Shown in pieces: positions 1-6,174 of a stretch of DNA of 8,747 nt. Both the position numbers and the translations under genes were made by a program. Below the pieces are notes generated by a model. That model saw only the letters and a list, made by a program, of their open reading frames with translations, did not search any database and was not told the origin of the DNA. Position 1 is the first letter of the stretch, and the number at the start of each line of letters is the position of its first letter. Source of the stretch: Anaerolineales bacterium UBA5069 (GTDB lineage: Bacteria; Chloroflexota; Anaerolineae; Caldilineales; Caldilineaceae); assembly GCA_002415895.1 (NCBI GenBank), contig DIAV01000206.1, positions 2,475 through 11,221 on the forward strand, given 5' to 3'.

Positions 1-126
1 TTCAAAATGGCCCCGCTGCACCACCACTTTGAACTGAAGGGGTGGAGTGAAATGCAGGTTAAGGAGCGTTTCTGGATTGTGGCCGTGCTAAGTGGCATGT
101 TGGGTGTGGCGCTGGCGCTGGTTTAG
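1..126 (+). CDS. mraY: MraY C-terminus (phospho-MurNAc-pentapeptide transferase), 5' end outside window
   Basis: The window opens inside this gene; 41 codons and a TAG stop are present. MraY is an integral membrane enzyme that transfers phospho-MurNAc-pentapeptide from UDP to undecaprenyl phosphate, giving lipid I. Seen directly: the stretch [13 protein letters not shown] at residues 3-15 of the fragment, which is the family's conserved C-terminal His-rich motif near the active site, followed by a final hydrophobic helix ([18 protein letters not shown]) ending right at the stop, as is usual for MraY. The next gene, murD, starts about 50 nt downstream, the classical dcw order. Only the last tenth or so of the protein is visible, so the rest of the enzyme cannot be judged, but the motif leaves little doubt about identity. 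Confidence 0.95.
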   Translation, partial: FKMAPLHHHFELKGWSEMQVKERFWIVAVLSGMLGVALALV

Positions 127-176
127 CGCTGTTGCGCAAGCACTGGACGCGGGAACGCACGTCAGGACGCAAGGAT

Positions 177-1880
177 ATGTTGAACGTGATGCAAAGCGAA
201 CGTGAGCAGGTGCAAAACCCAAAGGTCGATCTCCCCTCGCTTGCGCGCAAACGGGTGCTGATCCTTGGGCTGGCGCGCCAGGGGCTGGCGCTGGCGCGCT
301 ACTGCACCCAAGCCGGTGCGCACGTCACAATCTCCGACATCTCCTCTGCCGATGCGCTGGCCGCCGAAGTCGCTGCGCTTGCGGAACTGGTGCGCGCCGG
401 CAGCGTGACACTGGCATTGGGTGGTCACCCGCTAACGCTGCTGGACGGCTGCAACTTGCTCTGCCTGAGCGGCGGCGTGCCTCCGCAAAGCGCCATCGTA
501 CAAGAGGCGGTGCGGCGCGGCATCCCGCTCAGCAACGACAGCCTGATGACCTTCCAGATTGCCCGCGCGCGTGGGCTGGGGCCGCTTATTGGCATTACAG
601 GCAGCAGCGGCAAGACGACCACCACCACGCTGGTGGGGCTTATGCTCGCCGGGCGCGATGAAGCCGGCACACCAGCGCGCACCGTCCACGTAGGCGGCAA
701 TATTGGCGCGCCGCTGCTCGACAAACTCGAATCCATCCTGCCGGGCGAGCCGATTGTGCTCGAACTCAGCAGCTTTCAACTCGAGCTCTTTGATGCTGCG
801 CTGGCCTGGGGTGATGTCGCGTCCATGGGGCCGGACATTGCCGCCCTGCTCAACCTGACGCCCAATCACCTTGACCGCCACCCCTCCATGGCGGCCTACG
901 CGGCGGCCAAGCTAAACCTGCTGCGCAGCATGCCCTCAGGCGGCACGGTCATCCTCTCCGCCGATGATCCCGCCACCGCCGCGTTGGCGCACGCCGCGGG
1001 CGTGGCTGTACAGGTTGAGGCGCTGCCTGCTGCATGGGCGCTCGAACCTCTGCTCTCCGCCGCTGGCAAGGCGCTGCAGGGTGCAGATATGCGCGTGCAA
1101 ACCTTTAGCCGCACGCAAACACAGCCGAGTGGGGCATGGCTTGAAGAGAATGCGCTCGTATACAACCACACCGTGATCTGCCAGACCAGTGAGGTTCACT
1201 TGCGCGGCCCACACAACCTGAGCAACCTGCTCGCGGCCGCGGCCGTGAGCGGTGCAGCCGGCGCAACCATTGCACAAATGGCGCATGTGGCCACACACTT
1301 CGAGGGCGTGCGCCACCGCCTTGAGGTTGTGCGCGCAGAAGGTGGGGTCACCTGGATCAATGACAGCATTGCCACCTCGCCCGAGCGCGCCATGGCTGCA
1401 CTGCGCAGCTTTGAACCCGGTGCGCAGGCAGACCCCGCAGCGCAGACGATTATTCTGCTCGCAGGTGGCAAAGACAAAAATCTGCCGTGGGATGGCTTTG
1501 CCGAAGAGGTGCTGCAGCGTGTGAGCTTCCTGATTGGCTTTGGCCAGGCAGGGCCAATGATTGTGGAGACAGTGCGCCATCACGCCGAAGGGCGGCCCGA
1601 GGTGGCGCTGGGAATGGCACTTGTGCATCGTCTGGATGAAGCTGTAGAACTTGCCGCACGCAGCGCCAAGCCCGGCACGGTGGTGCTGCTTTCACCCGGC
1701 GGCACCAGCTACGACGCCTACAGGGACTTTGAGGCGCGCGGCGCACACTTCGTCGCGCTGGTGGAGCAGTACAGCGCCCTGACATTGCGCGCTGGAGAAA
1801 CACAGCAGCACGAAGATCAAGCCGATCAAGCAGTCGATCAGCAGAATCATCAGGAGAATCATCAGGAGAACAACTGGTAG
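177..1880 (+). CDS. murD: UDP-N-acetylmuramoyl-L-alanine--glutamate ligase (MurD), extended form
   Basis: Cytoplasmic ATP-dependent Mur ligase adding glutamate (D-Glu in the usual enzyme) to UDP-MurNAc-L-Ala. Seen: N-terminal Rossmann-like motif [16 protein letters not shown]-loop [12 protein letters not shown] at residues 139-150; [19 protein letters not shown]; Lys245 in AAAKLNLL at the position of the carbamylated lysine of Mur ligases; NDSIAT at 395-400; GGKDKN around 430-435; [17 protein letters not shown] from 506. The protein is 567 aa against about 440-460 for typical MurD. The extra length lies in a longer central domain (about 265-330) and a 30-residue C-terminal tail rich in Gln, His, Asp and Asn. 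I chose ATG 177 because AGGA at 164-167 lies 9 nt upstream; TTG 132 and ATG 189 are alternatives. The gene follows mraY closely. Lys is replaced by Ile in the usual NDSKAT motif. Identity is very likely; the glutamate stereochemistry is not proven. Confidence 0.94.
   Translation: MLNVMQSEREQVQNPKVDLPSLARKRVLILGLARQGLALARYCTQAGAHVTISDISSADALAAEVAALAELVRAGSVTLALGGHPLTLLDGCNLLCLSGGVPPQSAIVQEAVRRGIPLSNDSLMTFQIARARGLGPLIGITGSSGKTTTTTLVGLMLAGRDEAGTPARTVHVGGNIGAPLLDKLESILPGEPIVLELSSFQLELFDAALAWGDVASMGPDIAALLNLTPNHLDRHPSMAAYAAAKLNLLRSMPSGGTVILSADDPATAALAHAAGVAVQVEALPAAWALEPLLSAAGKALQGADMRVQTFSRTQTQPSGAWLEENALVYNHTVICQTSEVHLRGPHNLSNLLAAAAVSGAAGATIAQMAHVATHFEGVRHRLEVVRAEGGVTWINDSIATSPERAMAALRSFEPGAQADPAAQTIILLAGGKDKNLPWDGFAEEVLQRVSFLIGFGQAGPMIVETVRHHAEGRPEVALGMALVHRLDEAVELAARSAKPGTVVLLSPGGTSYDAYRDFEARGAHFVALVEQYSALTLRAGETQQHEDQADQAVDQQNHQENHQENNW
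1845..1868 (+). repeat. Two tandem 12-bp repeats in the murD 3' end
   Basis: The 12-mer AATCATCAGGAG occurs twice head to tail at 1845-1856 and 1857-1868, giving the repeated peptide NHQE. Just upstream (1815-1840) a GATCAAGC-like 9-bp unit recurs about three times and encodes DQA/DQ. These repeats make the hydrophilic MurD tail that lies beyond the conserved SPGGTSYD...ARG region, so the tail probably grew by slippage and is unlikely to be catalytic (inference). Confidence 0.8.
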
Positions 1881-1903
1881 GGCGAGCCCAGCGTGACTTT
1901 TCC

Positions 1904-1943
1904 TGCTCGTTGCGTATGGGGTTATCTCCATACGCAACGAGCA
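1904..1943. terminator. Long perfect inverted repeat; strong hairpin, possible terminator without a U-tract
   Basis: Arms 1904-1919 (TGCTCGTTGCGTATGG) and 1928-1943 (CCATACGCAACGAGCA) are exact reverse complements. G1920-U1927 wobble and G1921-C1926 extend the stem to 18 bp with the four-base loop UUAU. It begins 24 nt after the murD stop. No T-run follows on either strand, so a classical intrinsic terminator is not shown. Other possibilities are a U-less terminator, an mRNA 3'-end stabiliser or processing site separating mraY-murD from ftsW onward, or a dispersed palindromic element. The structure is certain from sequence; the function is not. Confidence 0.45.
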
Positions 1944-2040
1944 CCCGCCCTGCCCGGATTGGCCTTTTCGACTGACGCTCAGCATTCGCCGCCGCATCAT
2001 CACGCACTCATTGCCCTATCACTGCTGTTCATTGCCGCCA

Positions 2041-2065
2041 ACAACGTTGTCACGCTGTTGCAACA
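2041..2065. promoter_or_regulatory. Pair of 10-bp perfect palindromes, possible protein-binding site
   Basis: ACAACGTTGT (2041-2050) and TGTTGCAACA (2056-2065) are each perfect palindromes, with centres 15 bp apart, in the gene-free region about 155-175 nt before ftsW. Such spacing could suit a DNA-binding dimer, but they sit in a low-complexity repeat-rich tract where palindromes may arise by chance, so the regulatory reading is weak. Confidence 0.2.
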
Positions 2066-2201
2066 TCGCACTCATCATTGCATTCACACCGTCGCCGCAC
2101 CGCCGCACGCTGCCGTTCACTGTAGAATCACTATTGCAACATTGCTGCATCGCCGTTGCTACATCGATCTCGCATCGCCGCAACATTGCCGCTTGCATCG
2201 A
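2058..2201. repeat. Degenerate short repeats, consensus about TTGCWRCATYG
   Basis: Near-identical 11-mers occur at 2058-2068, 2134-2144, 2142-2152 and 2156-2166, with a partial copy at 2178-2188. The 10-mer GCAACATTGC is exact at 2136 and 2180, and GCATCGCCG is exact at 2147 and 2172. Spacing is irregular, so this is not a CRISPR array. It looks like a low-complexity tract expanded by slippage or local duplication. Confidence 0.55.
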
Positions 2202-2217
2202 GGAACATCAAAGCTGC

Positions 2218-3660
2218 ATGGCACGAGCATACGTAGAAACATCGACACCTACATCGCGCAGCACCGGGCAGGGCGGGGGCAGTTTCGATTGGCCCCTCCT
2301 CTCCATTGTCACAGCCATGCTGATCTACGGATTGGTAATGGTCTTCAGTTCAAGCTATCCCAACAGCCTGCTGCGCAAGGATCACCCCTTCTATTACGTA
2401 GGCTACCAGCTTGCGTGGATTGGCGCGGGCCTGGTGGTGATGGTGGTGGCGGCGCGCATTCCCTACACTATCTGGGAGCGCTTTAGCGTGCCCCTCATGG
2501 GTGCGGCCGTCGCCATGCTTATGCTCCTGCTCATCATTGGCGCTGAGCGCTTTGGCTCCACGCGCTCGCTGGTGGGTGGCAGCATTCAACCCAGCCAGCC
2601 TGCCAAGGTGATTATCATCATTTATATTGCCGCGTGGCTGGCAAGCAAAGGCGATCGCATACGCAGCGTCAAGGTGGGATTGTTCCCCTTTGGCGTGCTG
2701 CTTGGCTTCCTCACGCTGCTCGTCGTGCTGCAGCCGTCCATCAGCACCGCCGTGCTCATTGTGCTCACGGCAATCATCATGTTCTTTCTGGCGGGGGCGG
2801 CGATTGGGCAGCTCTTTGTCATCGGCGTCATCTCGGGGCTTACCTTCTGGTTCGTCATCAATTATATTTCCTACGCCAGTGACCGGCTCACGAAGTACTG
2901 GAATTCGATTTGGGATCCAATCAACAGCGCCGAGCATCAGGTGCAGTACAGCATTCAGGCGCTCACCCAGGGCGGGCCGATTGGCGTGGGCATTGGCCAG
3001 GGCGTTGCCCAATACCCGGGTTTCGTGCCCGTGCCCTGGTCGGATAATATCTACGCTATCATTGGCGAAGAGCTGGGGCTGGTGGGCACACTGCTGGTCG
3101 TTCTGCTGTTTGCGCTGCTGGCGTGGCGTGGTTTGCGCATTGCCATGCGCTGCCGCGACCCCTTCGGCATGTTGCTGGCCGTGGGGCTTACCTCCATGCT
3201 GGTGGTGCAGGGTTTGCTCAACATGGCGGTGGTGGTTGCGTGGATTCCGCCGACAGGCGTGCCCATGCCCTTCTTCAGTTATGGTGGCAGCGCCATGGTG
3301 GCCACAATGGCCGCAGTGGGGCTGCTTTTCAGCATCAGCCATTACAGCCGCAACCGGCCGGCGGCAAAAACCACAGTGCGCACAGCCGTGGGGCTGGCAG
3401 CCATTGGCCCCCGACCCAATACAACAGCACGCACACGCGCAGCCGCTCCCGTGCGCAAAAGCTACGCCACACAGGCGAAGATAGGCGTTGAACAGAATGC
3501 GGGTCTTGATTTCGGGTGGGGGGACGGGGGGTCACGTCTATCCGGCTCTGGCAGTGGCAGCGCAACTGGAGCGAGCAGCCGCTCTGGCAGCAGCGCCAAA
3601 CCAAAAGCCAGGGCAGGTCAACGGGACAGCCGTTCCACAGGCAACAGGGACCACGGCTAG
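2218..3660 (+). CDS. ftsW: FtsW-type SEDS peptidoglycan glycosyltransferase
   Basis: SEDS-family polytopic membrane protein that polymerises lipid II, working with a class B PBP at the division septum. Seen: first membrane helix after FDWPLL (from residue 23), about ten hydrophobic segments, WDPINSAEHQVQYSIQAL in the large extracytoplasmic loop, PVPWSDNIYAIIGEELG with Asp276 at the position of the proposed catalytic Asp of HTDFIFA, and FFSYGGSAM (SYGGS 354-358). Start: ATG 2218, with GAGGAA at 2200-2205, 12 nt upstream. The protein is 480 aa. A basic, Ser/Gly-rich cytoplasmic tail runs from about residue 379; its last ~54 residues are encoded inside murG in another frame. Oddities: the usual QPSE reads QPSQ (124-127), and QPDLGTS reads QPSISTA (Ser174 at the Asp position). 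RodA is the alternative, but the location next to murD and murG favours FtsW. Confidence 0.9.
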   Translation: MARAYVETSTPTSRSTGQGGGSFDWPLLSIVTAMLIYGLVMVFSSSYPNSLLRKDHPFYYVGYQLAWIGAGLVVMVVAARIPYTIWERFSVPLMGAAVAMLMLLLIIGAERFGSTRSLVGGSIQPSQPAKVIIIIYIAAWLASKGDRIRSVKVGLFPFGVLLGFLTLLVVLQPSISTAVLIVLTAIIMFFLAGAAIGQLFVIGVISGLTFWFVINYISYASDRLTKYWNSIWDPINSAEHQVQYSIQALTQGGPIGVGIGQGVAQYPGFVPVPWSDNIYAIIGEELGLVGTLLVVLLFALLAWRGLRIAMRCRDPFGMLLAVGLTSMLVVQGLLNMAVVVAWIPPTGVPMPFFSYGGSAMVATMAAVGLLFSISHYSRNRPAAKTTVRTAVGLAAIGPRPNTTARTRAAAPVRKSYATQAKIGVEQNAGLDFGWGDGGSRLSGSGSGSATGASSRSGSSAKPKARAGQRDSRSTGNRDHG

Positions 3661-4852
3661 CGCGACGGGCGCGCTGCCGCCTGCCGCACTCGCTCCGGTA
3701 ACCACATACCGCACCACGGAAACACCTGCCGCGCGACACACCGCGCAGCAGGTTGATTTGCTTTGGGTGGGCAGCCACGGCGGCATGGAGCAGGCGTTGG
3801 TGGAGCGCGCGGGCATCCGCTTCCAGCCTGTGGCCACGGGCAAACTGCGCGGGGCCAACCCAATCAAGAGCGCGCAGACGGTAGCGGCACTGGCGCAGGG
3901 CGTGCGCCAAAGCAGCGCGCTGCTGGGTTCGTTCAGGCCCGACGTCTGCTTTGTCACCGGCGGCTATGTCTGCGCCCCCGTGGTGGTGGCGTGCAGCCTG
4001 AAGAAAGTGCCCGTCATCATCTACCTGCCCGACATGACGCCCGGCTGGACGATTGAGTGGATGAGCAAGGTGGCGCAGCGTGTGGCCGTAAGCTTTGCCG
4101 AGGTGGCGCACCATTTTGGTGGTCTTGCGCCCACAGGCAAGGCTGTTGTCACAGGCTACCCTGTGCGCGATGATCTGGTGCAGTGGGCAGCCGACAGGCC
4201 GGGGGCGCGCCGCCACTTGGCGCAGGCGCTAGAGCGCCCCACGCTTGCAGAGCGAGGCATGCCGCTGGTGTTGGTGTGGGGCGGTAGTCAGGGCGCACGC
4301 GTTATCAACGAAGCCACGTGGGCCGGACTGGCGCAGTTGCTGCCGCAGGCGCATGTGCTGCACGTTGTGGGGACGCGCGATTGGCCTCTCTACCAGACGC
4401 AGGCCGCTGATCTGGCCGCCGCCGCAGGCGAGCACTTTGCCGGCCGCTATCACCCTGTGCCCTATCTGCACGACGAGATGACACTGGCGCTGGCCGCCGC
4501 CGATGTGAGCGTGGCGCGTGCGGGTGCGAGCACGCTGGGCGAGTTTCCCGTGGCGCATTTGCCTTCCGTGCTCGTCCCGCTTGTGGGTGTCAACCAGAGT
4601 GCCAACGCCGAGCTGCTGGCGAATCGGGGCGGGGCCGTGATTGTGGCCGACGAGGCGCTGAAAGCACAACTACCCGGCACGCTGCAGGCTCTGCTGCAGG
4701 ATCCGGCTCGCCGCTTTGCCATGGAAGATGCGTTGCGCAAGCTCGCCCGCCCGGATGCGGCGCTGGCCATCGCGAGCGAGATTGTGGCGCTGGCACAGCG
4801 CACGCGGGCGCAAGGCGCACCGGCTACAGAAATCGGGGCTGCTGCATCATGA
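3497..4852 (+). CDS. murG: MurG, undecaprenyl-PP-MurNAc-pentapeptide GlcNAc transferase, with N-domain insertion
   Basis: GT-B glycosyltransferase (family GT28) on the cytoplasmic membrane face that adds GlcNAc to lipid I, giving lipid II. Seen: first G-loop GGGTGGHVYPALA at residues 7-19; VDLLWVGSHGGMEQ from 86; GGYVCAPVVVA; YLPDMTPG at 176-183; VTGYPVRDD; second-domain G-loop GGSQGA at 262-267; RAGASTLGE ending in Glu349; NQSANAE with Gln367 and Asn370, near the UDP-GlcNAc site. It is 451 aa against about 355-370 normally. About 55 residues of Pro/Ala/Thr-rich low-complexity sequence (31-85) are inserted between the first helix and second strand. The usual HEQN motif is YLPD. Start: ATG 3497, with AGG at 3483-3485; TTG 3488 is an alternative. 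The first 164 nt overlap ftsW, and the end overlaps the next gene by ATGA. Confidence 0.92.
   Translation: MRVLISGGGTGGHVYPALAVAAQLERAAALAAAPNQKPGQVNGTAVPQATGTTASATGALPPAALAPVTTYRTTETPAARHTAQQVDLLWVGSHGGMEQALVERAGIRFQPVATGKLRGANPIKSAQTVAALAQGVRQSSALLGSFRPDVCFVTGGYVCAPVVVACSLKKVPVIIYLPDMTPGWTIEWMSKVAQRVAVSFAEVAHHFGGLAPTGKAVVTGYPVRDDLVQWAADRPGARRHLAQALERPTLAERGMPLVLVWGGSQGARVINEATWAGLAQLLPQAHVLHVVGTRDWPLYQTQAADLAAAAGEHFAGRYHPVPYLHDEMTLALAAADVSVARAGASTLGEFPVAHLPSVLVPLVGVNQSANAELLANRGGAVIVADEALKAQLPGTLQALLQDPARRFAMEDALRKLARPDAALAIASEIVALAQRTRAQGAPATEIGAAAS
3501..3531 (+). other. G-run cluster in the ftsW/murG overlap
   Basis: G-tracts at 3501-3503, 3514-3516, 3518-3523 (six G) and 3526-3531 (six G) lie within the codons for the first MurG glycine loop. 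The cluster could fold into a G-quadruplex in the mRNA if a long first loop of 10 nt is allowed. The two six-G runs are plausible slippage sites between the ftsW and murG frames. The glycine loop explains most of the G content, but the choice of GGG over GGC codons is unlike the surrounding text. Function is speculative. Confidence 0.35.
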
Positions 4853-5499
4853 CGCAAGACACACAGGTACTGCTTGCCATCCTCCTCTACCTCGCCTTCT
4901 TTGCGTGGATTGGCTTTCGGCGCGGCTTCCGCAGCGAGCTTACGGTCTTCATTGTCGCGCTGCTTGCATGGGTTGTGCTCCAGGAGCGCGGCAACATCTT
5001 CGTCGCGCTCACCAACATGGTGGTCAGTTTTGGAGCGCTCTTTGGCGCATCGCTGGCGTCGGGCACAGTCGACCAGAACAACCTGAGCACAGGCTCAGAC
5101 TTTGTACAGCCCGGCGGCGAGGAGACCTTTCTCTTCCTGCTTTGGATTATTATCCTGTTTCTCACCTATTACATTACCAGCCGGCCCGGCTTCGCCAAGA
5201 GCAGCAAGAAAACGGCATGGGCCGCAATTGTGGGTGCGCTCAACGGTTTTCTCTTTCTGGCCGTAATGCTGCCCAAGTTCAACCAGCTGTATGTCATGGG
5301 GGGCGGCCAGTTCAGCCAGGCGCCACTGCGCACCTTTGTGGCGCTCATTACCCAGTTCTTTAGCTACTTGTTCAATCTGGTGCGCAACTTCTGGCAGTGG
5401 GTGCAACCGCTCAGCCCGATCACGCTGCTGGTAATCATTACACTGTTGCTGGCGCTGGCGGCCTTCACACTGCGCGGAAGCATGAAAGCCAAATCCTAA
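4849..5499 (+). CDS. CvpA-like multi-pass membrane protein, first of a tandem pair
   Basis: A 216-aa hydrophobic protein of unproven function. Membrane segments are visible at about residues 7-23, 30-45, 54-70, 93-110, 123-141 and 191-208. GFRRGFRSEL (22-31), a glycine/basic turn after the first helix, recalls the CvpA (colicin V production) family, where a G-x-RRG turn is common; this is a weak similarity judged by eye. A polar loop (about 71-92) separates helices three and four. The start ATG overlaps the murG stop (ATGA), which indicates translational coupling. FLFLL (94-98) and VGALNGFL (128-135) recur as FLFLL and VGIFNGYL in the gene after the next gap, so the two are probably paralogues. 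Sitting between murG and murC, it may serve envelope growth or division, which is inference. No enzyme motif was recognised. Confidence 0.82.
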   Translation: MTQDTQVLLAILLYLAFFAWIGFRRGFRSELTVFIVALLAWVVLQERGNIFVALTNMVVSFGALFGASLASGTVDQNNLSTGSDFVQPGGEETFLFLLWIIILFLTYYITSRPGFAKSSKKTAWAAIVGALNGFLFLAVMLPKFNQLYVMGGGQFSQAPLRTFVALITQFFSYLFNLVRNFWQWVQPLSPITLLVIITLLLALAAFTLRGSMKAKS

Positions 5500-5500
5500 G

Positions 5501-5516
5501 CGGGCGCAGGCGCCCG
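5501..5516. other. Small GC-rich hairpin after the first membrane gene
   Basis: CGGGCG (5501-5506) and CGCCCG (5511-5516) form a 6-bp stem with a CAGG loop, starting 1 nt after the stop codon. Only a TTT follows, so it is at most a weak attenuator or terminator and may be chance in GC-rich DNA. Confidence 0.3.
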
Positions 5517-5574
5517 GGTTTGCAAAAAGGTACAGAACGACAAATTCGCCTTTCAACGCGGAAGAACATCGAAC

Positions 5575-6099
5575 ATGGGTCCAGTCCAATATGTCTATCT
5601 GGCCGTTGCCGTCATCATTGCGTTGATTGGCCTTGCGCGCGGCTATGAAAAGGAGCTTGGCAACTCGATCATCTTCATGATCACAATTGCCCTGCTCGGC
5701 TTCATTGAGGCGCGCTACGAGGCCCAGATCGCTTCCTTTGCGGGGCGCATTTTCGGCGTCAACAACGCGGCCACCTTTCTCTTCCTGCTCTATTCGCTGG
5801 TTTTTGTGCTTGTGGTCTTTTCCAGCTACAGCGGCGTCACCTTCAACTATGGCGGCACGCCGCTCAAGGGTTTTGGCGGACAGCTGCTCAGTTTGCTCGT
5901 CGGCATCTTCAACGGTTATTTGATTGCGGGCACCCTGTGGCACTATGCGAATAAGTTTGGTTACCCGCTAACCGGCGTCACGCAACTGGCCCCAACGCAG
6001 GCCAATGCGCTGAACTACCTGCCGCAGACGATTTTTCCCGACACCCTTTTCTGGGTTGTCCCCGCGGCCATCCTGTTGATTATGCGGGTGCGGGGCTAG
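5575..6099 (+). CDS. CvpA-like multi-pass membrane protein, second of a tandem pair
   Basis: A 174-aa hydrophobic protein with segments at about residues 5-20, 29-44, 66-84, 100-120 and 152-171. GLARGYEKELG (19-29) after the first helix matches in position and style the GFRRGFRSEL of the preceding membrane protein. FLFLL (68-72) and LVGIFNGYL (108-116) match its FLFLL and IVGALNGFL. This supports an old duplication, with this copy shorter at the C-terminus. The ATG is preceded by GCGGAAGA at 5558-5565, a reasonable ribosome-binding site. The 75-nt gap before it holds only a small hairpin, so co-transcription with the upstream gene is likely. A CvpA-like label is tentative; the protein could also be a lineage-specific membrane factor. 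The molecular role is unknown, and a tie to peptidoglycan synthesis is inferred only from its place before murC. Confidence 0.82.
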   Translation: MGPVQYVYLAVAVIIALIGLARGYEKELGNSIIFMITIALLGFIEARYEAQIASFAGRIFGVNNAATFLFLLYSLVFVLVVFSSYSGVTFNYGGTPLKGFGGQLLSLLVGIFNGYLIAGTLWHYANKFGYPLTGVTQLAPTQANALNYLPQTIFPDTLFWVVPAAILLIMRVRG

Positions 6100-6125
6100 C
6101 CGGCACGAGGGGTACGCGGGCAGAC

Positions 6126-6174
6126 AATGATCATGGATCGTGGATCGCGGACCATGGATCATTGAACATGGATC
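6126..6174. repeat. Seven degenerate tandem 7-bp repeats, consensus ATGGATC, before murC
   Basis: Consecutive heptamers start at 6126 (AATGATC), 6133 (ATGGATC), 6140 (GTGGATC), 6147 (GCGGACC), 6154 (ATGGATC), 6161 (ATTGAAC) and 6168 (ATGGATC). Three are exact consensus copies and the rest differ at one to three positions. There are no spacers, so it is not CRISPR. It ends 19 nt before the murC ATG, fills about half of the gap after the second membrane gene, and supplies several decoy ATGs. Heptanucleotide tandem arrays are known in cyanobacterial intergenic DNA; whether this is a dispersed family in this genome cannot be seen here. Confidence 0.85.

Larger units (their letters stand above)
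1881..2217. other. 337-nt intergenic region between murD and ftsW
   Basis: This is the longest gene-free stretch of the window. It holds a long hairpin (1904-1943), a pair of 10-bp palindromes (2041-2065) and a block of degenerate TTGC/ACATCG-type repeats (2058-2201). The ftsW frame stays open back to a TTG at 2011, but the encoded peptide is Cys/His-rich and repeat-derived and does not resemble an FtsW N-terminus. I could not find a convincing -35/-10 pair; TAGAAT at 2123-2128 lacks a well-spaced -35. A promoter for ftsW and the genes after it could still lie here, because this is the widest break in the cluster. Confidence 0.7.

Noticed and set aside
132..176. TTG at 132 as the murD start
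   Set aside because: It adds 15 residues with no family match, and ATG 177 has a well-spaced AGGA upstream.
2123..2128. TAGAAT as a -10 promoter element
   Set aside because: No acceptable -35 hexamer lies 16-18 bp upstream, so a promoter call is not supported.
2011..2217. 69-codon in-frame extension upstream of ftsW, starting at TTG 2011
   Set aside because: The peptide is Cys/His-rich and comes from the repeat tract. FtsW proteins begin shortly before the first DW-type helix, which fits ATG 2218.
2350..3342. Long antisense open frame (330 codons) opposite ftsW
   Set aside because: Translation is His/Asn/Gln-rich with no recognisable domain; it is a typical shadow of a GC-rich gene.
6126..6174. 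CRISPR-like array
   Set aside because: Units are only 7 bp with no spacers; this is a simple tandem repeat.
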